The notes under the pieces are model-generated. The model made no database searches and was not told the DNA's origin. It was given only the letters and a program-made list of their open reading frames with translations. A stretch of DNA of 9,160 nucleotides, taken from the NCBI GenBank assembly GCA_045647525.1, contig JAZRMK010000073.1, positions 1 through 9,160 on the forward strand, in the 5' to 3' direction. The position numbers were made by a program, and so were the translations under genes. Shown here in pieces: positions 7,425 through 9,160 of this stretch (its first letter is position 1; each line of letters begins with the position of its first letter). The stretch is from UMGS172 sp045647525 (lineage in GTDB: Bacteria > Bacillota > Clostridia > Oscillospirales > Acutalibacteraceae).

Positions 7425-8345
7425 TCAGAGTTTTTCAATAACTCTTAATTTTGCACTTCTGCTGCGAGGATTAACTTTCACCTCGTTGTCACTCGGCGCT
7501 ATCGGTTTCCTTGTAACAAGTTTACCGCGCGGTGTTTTGCCGCACACGCAAACCGGTATATCCGGCGGACAGGTACAGCCCTTAGCAAATTCTGCAAACA
7601 TCTGCTTGACTAACCTGTCTTCGAGCGAGTGGAAGGTTATAACACAAAGCCTTCCGCCTTTTTTCAGCAACTCAAAAGCTGCCTCTATACCCTTTCTTTC
7701 AGCTTCAAATTCAGCATTCACTGCAATTCGTATAGCCTGAAAACTCTTCCTTGCAGGATGTCCGTCACGTCTTACCGCGGCAGGCACCGAACAGCTGATT
7801 ATATCGCTGAGTTCAAGGGTTGTTTCTATTTGTTTTTTCTCTCTTGCAGCGACGATATTGCAAGCGATTTTGTACGCAAACTTCTCTTCGCCGTAATCTC
7901 TTAAAATATCAGTTATTTCCTGTGCCGAATATGTGTTGATAAGCTCGGCAGCCGTCATACCGCTTTGGCTCATCCTCATATCCAGAGGGGCGTCCATATG
8001 ATAGGAAAATCCTCTGTCTCCGTTATCAAGCTGCCACGATGAAACACCGAGGTCGAGCAGCACACCATCAACCTCAGATACGCCGAATTCAGCGAGTTTA
8101 GAACTCATATCAGCGTAATTGGAGTGGATCACCTTTGCCGGTAAACCTTGCAGTCTTTCGGTCGCAACTGCAACTGCATCGGGGTCGCGGTCAAAAGCAT
8201 AAAGCATTCCGCTTTCAAGTCTTTTGGCAATTTCTTTGGAATGCCCTGCACCGCCCGCAGTTCCGTCAACATATATTCCGTCTTTTTTTATATCGAGATT
8301 TTGAAGCACTTCATCAAGAAGTACCGACTTATGCACAAACTCCAT
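7425..8345 (-). CDS. rsmH: RsmH (MraW), 16S rRNA N4-methylcytidine-1402 methyltransferase
   Basis: RsmH uses S-adenosylmethionine to methylate N4 of C1402 in the decoding centre of 16S rRNA. The product is 306 residues from ATG at 8345, a normal length. Signatures are HKSVLLDEV (5-13) at the N terminus, the SAM-binding loop VDGTAGGAGHS (26-36), FDRDPDAV (51-58), LLDLGVSSWQLD (96-107), RGFSYHMDAPLDMRM (111-125), ARKSFQAIRIAVN (198-210), ITFHSLEDRLVKQ (236-248), a Cys-rich loop with Cys257, 259, 266 and 268, and the ending NPRSRSAKLRVIE (292-304). The frame stays open upstream to 8459, but that stretch overlaps mraZ and is not RsmH-like; the family begins at MEFVHKSVLLDEV. No strong ribosome site precedes the ATG. 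The mraZ stop lies four bases away, so translation is probably coupled to mraZ. Confidence 0.97.
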   Translation of the reverse strand: MEFVHKSVLLDEVLQNLDIKKDGIYVDGTAGGAGHSKEIAKRLESGMLYAFDRDPDAVAVATERLQGLPAKVIHSNYADMSSKLAEFGVSEVDGVLLDLGVSSWQLDNGDRGFSYHMDAPLDMRMSQSGMTAAELINTYSAQEITDILRDYGEEKFAYKIACNIVAAREKKQIETTLELSDIISCSVPAAVRRDGHPARKSFQAIRIAVNAEFEAERKGIEAAFELLKKGGRLCVITFHSLEDRLVKQMFAEFAKGCTCPPDIPVCVCGKTPRGKLVTRKPIAPSDNEVKVNPRSRSAKLRVIEKL

Positions 8346-8349
8346 TTTT

Positions 8350-8775
8350 TTAGAAACCAAGTTCTCTTGCGAGTTCTGCAATAGATTCGGGTGTTTCCTC
8401 TGCCTCTTCTGCTCTGAAAGCGGCACCATCCCAAATTTCCAGTTTCGAAGACATACCAATTACTGCGGTTTCGCCTTCAAGTCCCGCATATTCACGAAGT
8501 GTCTGAGGTATCAAAACTCTTCCTTGGCTGTCGCACGAAACACTTTCGGCACCCGAATACATAAATCTAACAAGCTTACCTGCCTGAACGCCGGGTAATG
8601 CTTTTAACTTTTCGTCAATTTTAAGCCACTCTTCCATCGGATAGATGCAAAGGCAGCGTTTACCGTCGGGGCTGCGGCTAAGCATAAACTCTTCACCTAA
8701 CTCACCGCGGTACTTTGCAGGCACGAAGACACGGCCTTTTTTATCGATATTATGATAGTGTTGTCCAAAAAACAT
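8350..8775 (-). CDS. mraZ: MraZ, AbrB-like transcriptional regulator of the dcw operon
   Basis: MraZ is a DNA-binding protein with two swapped-hairpin (AbrB/MraZ) repeats that assembles into a ring and binds short direct repeats at its own promoter. The product is 141 residues, the usual size. Both DxxxR repeats are intact: IDKKGRVFVPAKYR (10-23) and CDSQGRVLIPQTLREYAGL (81-99). The N terminus MFFGQHYHNID is typical. The C-terminal tail is acidic and Ala/Glu rich (about 121-141). Start is clear: ATG at 8775 with AAAGGAGG nine bases upstream. It heads the operon, and upstream lies a strong promoter followed by AGTGG repeats that are likely its operator. MraZ represses the cluster in E. coli and activates it in some Mollicutes; the direction here is not shown by sequence, although boxes just downstream of the expected start site favour repression. 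Confidence 0.96.
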   Translation of the reverse strand: MFFGQHYHNIDKKGRVFVPAKYRGELGEEFMLSRSPDGKRCLCIYPMEEWLKIDEKLKALPGVQAGKLVRFMYSGAESVSCDSQGRVLIPQTLREYAGLEGETAVIGMSSKLEIWDGAAFRAEEAEETPESIAELARELGF

Positions 8776-8796
8776 CTAAGCCGGCCTCCTTTTACA

Positions 8797-8801
8797 CCAC
8801 T
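8797..8801 (-). promoter_or_regulatory. Third AGTGG copy near the mraZ ribosome site, possible distal MraZ box
   Basis: The minus strand reads AAAGTGGTG here, close to the two tandem boxes at 8829-8843 in sequence, and lies about six bases before the AAAGGAGG of mraZ. It is 32 bases from the nearer tandem box, about three helical turns. No further copies are seen between them. It could be an auxiliary site or chance. Confidence 0.4.
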
Positions 8802-8828
8802 TTAATGGTCTGACTATGGTATTGTACG

Positions 8829-8843
8829 CCACTTTTCACCACT
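8829..8843 (-). promoter_or_regulatory. Tandem MraZ boxes (operator), 10-base period
   Basis: Two AGTGG copies occur at 8839-8843 and 8829-8833 on the minus strand, exactly 10 bases apart (AGTGGTG then AGTGGCG). Known MraZ sites are short direct repeats spaced at about one helical turn, such as TGGG with five-base spacers in E. coli and AAAGTG in Mollicutes, and the second copy here reads AAAGTGG. They begin within a few bases downstream of the expected transcription start, a good place to block initiation. The link to MraZ is inferred from motif, spacing and place. Confidence 0.7.
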
Positions 8844-8851
8844 GTAAGTTC

Positions 8852-8880
8852 ATTATATAACCGCTTTTCATATATTGCAA
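8852..8880 (-). promoter_or_regulatory. Promoter of the mraZ-led dcw operon
   Basis: On the minus strand, TTGCAA (8880-8875) and a perfect TATAAT (8857-8852) are separated by 17 bases, a housekeeping sigma-A-type promoter. Transcription should start near 8845, leaving a leader of about 70 bases before the mraZ ATG. This is the only convincing promoter I see for the minus-strand gene run. Confidence 0.82.
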
Positions 8881-8881
8881 C

Positions 8882-8899
8882 ATATTTTTTTAAAAATAT
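8882..8899. promoter_or_regulatory. A/T palindrome just upstream of the mraZ -35 box, UP-element-like
   Basis: Eight-base arms (8882-8889 and 8892-8899) made only of A and T form a perfect inverted repeat with a two-base spacer. The block ends one base from the -35 box, where RNA polymerase alpha subunits bind A/T tracts, and its run of A followed by T resembles known UP elements. The palindrome may be a by-product of base composition. Confidence 0.4.
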
Positions 8900-8927
8900 T
8901 GAATAATTTTTTCACTCTTGTGTTGTG

Positions 8928-8949
8928 TATTTTGTCTAAGCACAAAATA
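8928..8949. repeat. Perfect inverted repeat between the divergent mraZ and tRNA promoters
   Basis: Arms TATTTTGT (8928-8935) and ACAAAATA (8942-8949) are exact reverse complements with a six-base spacer. The repeat lies about 47 bases upstream of the mraZ -35 box and about 31 upstream of the tRNA -35 box. It could be a binding site for a dimeric regulator or chance in A/T-rich DNA. The remainder of the region 8900-8980 is A/T-rich and shows no gene. Confidence 0.35.
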
Positions 8950-8980
8950 TTGTAAAATTTCGAGTTTAATCAAAAAAACA

Positions 8981-9009
8981 TTGACATTCCGTCTTGCTGA
9001 ATATATAAT
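8981..9009 (+). promoter_or_regulatory. Consensus promoter of tRNA-Leu
   Basis: TTGACA (8981-8986), a 17-base spacer and TATAAT (9004-9009) match the sigma-A/sigma-70 consensus at every base. Transcription should begin near 9016, about six bases before the mature tRNA 5' end, so the precursor leader is very short. Confidence 0.9.
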
Positions 9010-9021
9010 ATGTTTTGTTAA

Positions 9022-9108
9022 GCCGCTGTGGTGGAATAGGCAGACACAAGGGACTTAAAATCCCTCGGTAGCGATATCGTACCGGTTCAAGTCCGGTCAG
9101 CGGCACCA
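9022..9108 (+). tRNA. tRNA-Leu (anticodon UAA), CCA encoded
   Basis: The gene is 87 bases and folds as a class II tRNA. The acceptor stem is GCCGCTG (9022-9028) paired with CAGCGGC (9098-9104), with discriminator A at 9105, typical of leucine tRNAs, and CCA at 9106-9108 encoded in the DNA. The anticodon stem is 9049-9053 with 9061-9065, the seven-base loop is 9054-9060, and the anticodon TAA at 9056-9058 reads UUA and UUG codons. The long variable arm (about 9066-9080) includes a small hairpin, as expected for leucine. The T arm is 9081-9097 with loop TTCAAGT. It stands alone with its own promoter and terminator, divergent from the dcw operon. Confidence 0.97.
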
Positions 9109-9111
9109 CAC

Positions 9112-9147
9112 AAAAAAAGAACCCCACCTGAGTGGAGTTCTTTTTTT
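9112..9147 (+). terminator. Intrinsic terminator after tRNA-Leu, probably works in both directions
   Basis: GAAC-C-CCAC (9119-9127) pairs with GTGG-A-GTTC (9132-9140) around a CTGA loop, with one internal C-A mismatch, preceded by seven A (9112-9118) and followed by seven T (9141-9147). It starts three bases after the tRNA CCA. On the minus strand the mismatch becomes a G-U pair and the A run becomes a U tract, so a transcript arriving from the right would also stop here. The last 13 bases (9148-9160) hold nothing I recognise. Confidence 0.9.
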
Positions 9148-9160
9148 GTTATATAACAAT

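Noticed and set aside
8346..8459. In-frame extension of rsmH by 38 codons upstream of MEFVHKSVLLDEV
   Set aside because: It lies inside mraZ in another frame, has no RsmH-like sequence, and the family starts at the Met used at 8345.
9089..9160. tRNA-Leu as an attachment site for an integrated element
   Set aside because: A terminator follows at once. I see no repeat of the tRNA 3' end and no integrase in the window; the neighbouring genes are conserved core.

Overview
The window is a stretch of the division and cell wall (dcw) cluster, read entirely on the minus strand from about 8850 down to the left edge. At the right end there is a divergent single tRNA gene on the plus strand. Low to moderate GC by eye, strong AGGAGG-type ribosome sites, meso-diaminopimelate-type MurE, a PASTA-bearing class B penicillin-binding protein with SpoVD-like cysteines and a MraZ/RsmH/FtsL head all point to a Bacillota bacterium. 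A Clostridia member, perhaps of the Oscillospirales or a relative, is the best guess; that placement is inference from gene style and not a database match.

Layout in transcription order (right to left): promoter and MraZ operator (8797-8899), mraZ (8350-8775), rsmH (7425-8345), ftsL (6940-7407), a 124-base gap with a strong hairpin (6863-6894), a SpoVD/FtsI-type transpeptidase gene (4572-6815), murE (3130-4557), mraY (2095-3111), ftsW/spoVE (918-2072) and murG (1-905, cut by the window edge). All other gaps in the run are 4 to 22 bases, so the genes look like one operon. On the plus strand, a near-perfect consensus promoter (8981-9009) drives tRNA-Leu(UAA) (9022-9108), followed by a hairpin terminator (9112-9147).

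The genes form one pathway. MurE adds diaminopimelate to the cytoplasmic precursor, MraY moves the pentapeptide precursor onto undecaprenyl phosphate (lipid I), and MurG adds GlcNAc (lipid II). The SEDS protein FtsW polymerises lipid II, with the class B PBP as partner transpeptidase, and FtsL belongs to the division complex that controls that pair. RsmH methylates 16S rRNA, and MraZ probably represses its own operon. MurF and MurD, which complete the pathway and often sit in this cluster, are absent from the places where they would be expected.

I see no mobile element, CRISPR array, defence system or unknown gene family. Most of the window is ordinary conserved core. The points worth a second look are regulatory (MraZ boxes phased at 10 bases, the ftsL-pbp hairpin), architectural (no murF or murD, one PBP only) and biochemical (a possible redox cysteine pair in the PBP), together with several start codons that differ from the longest open frame.
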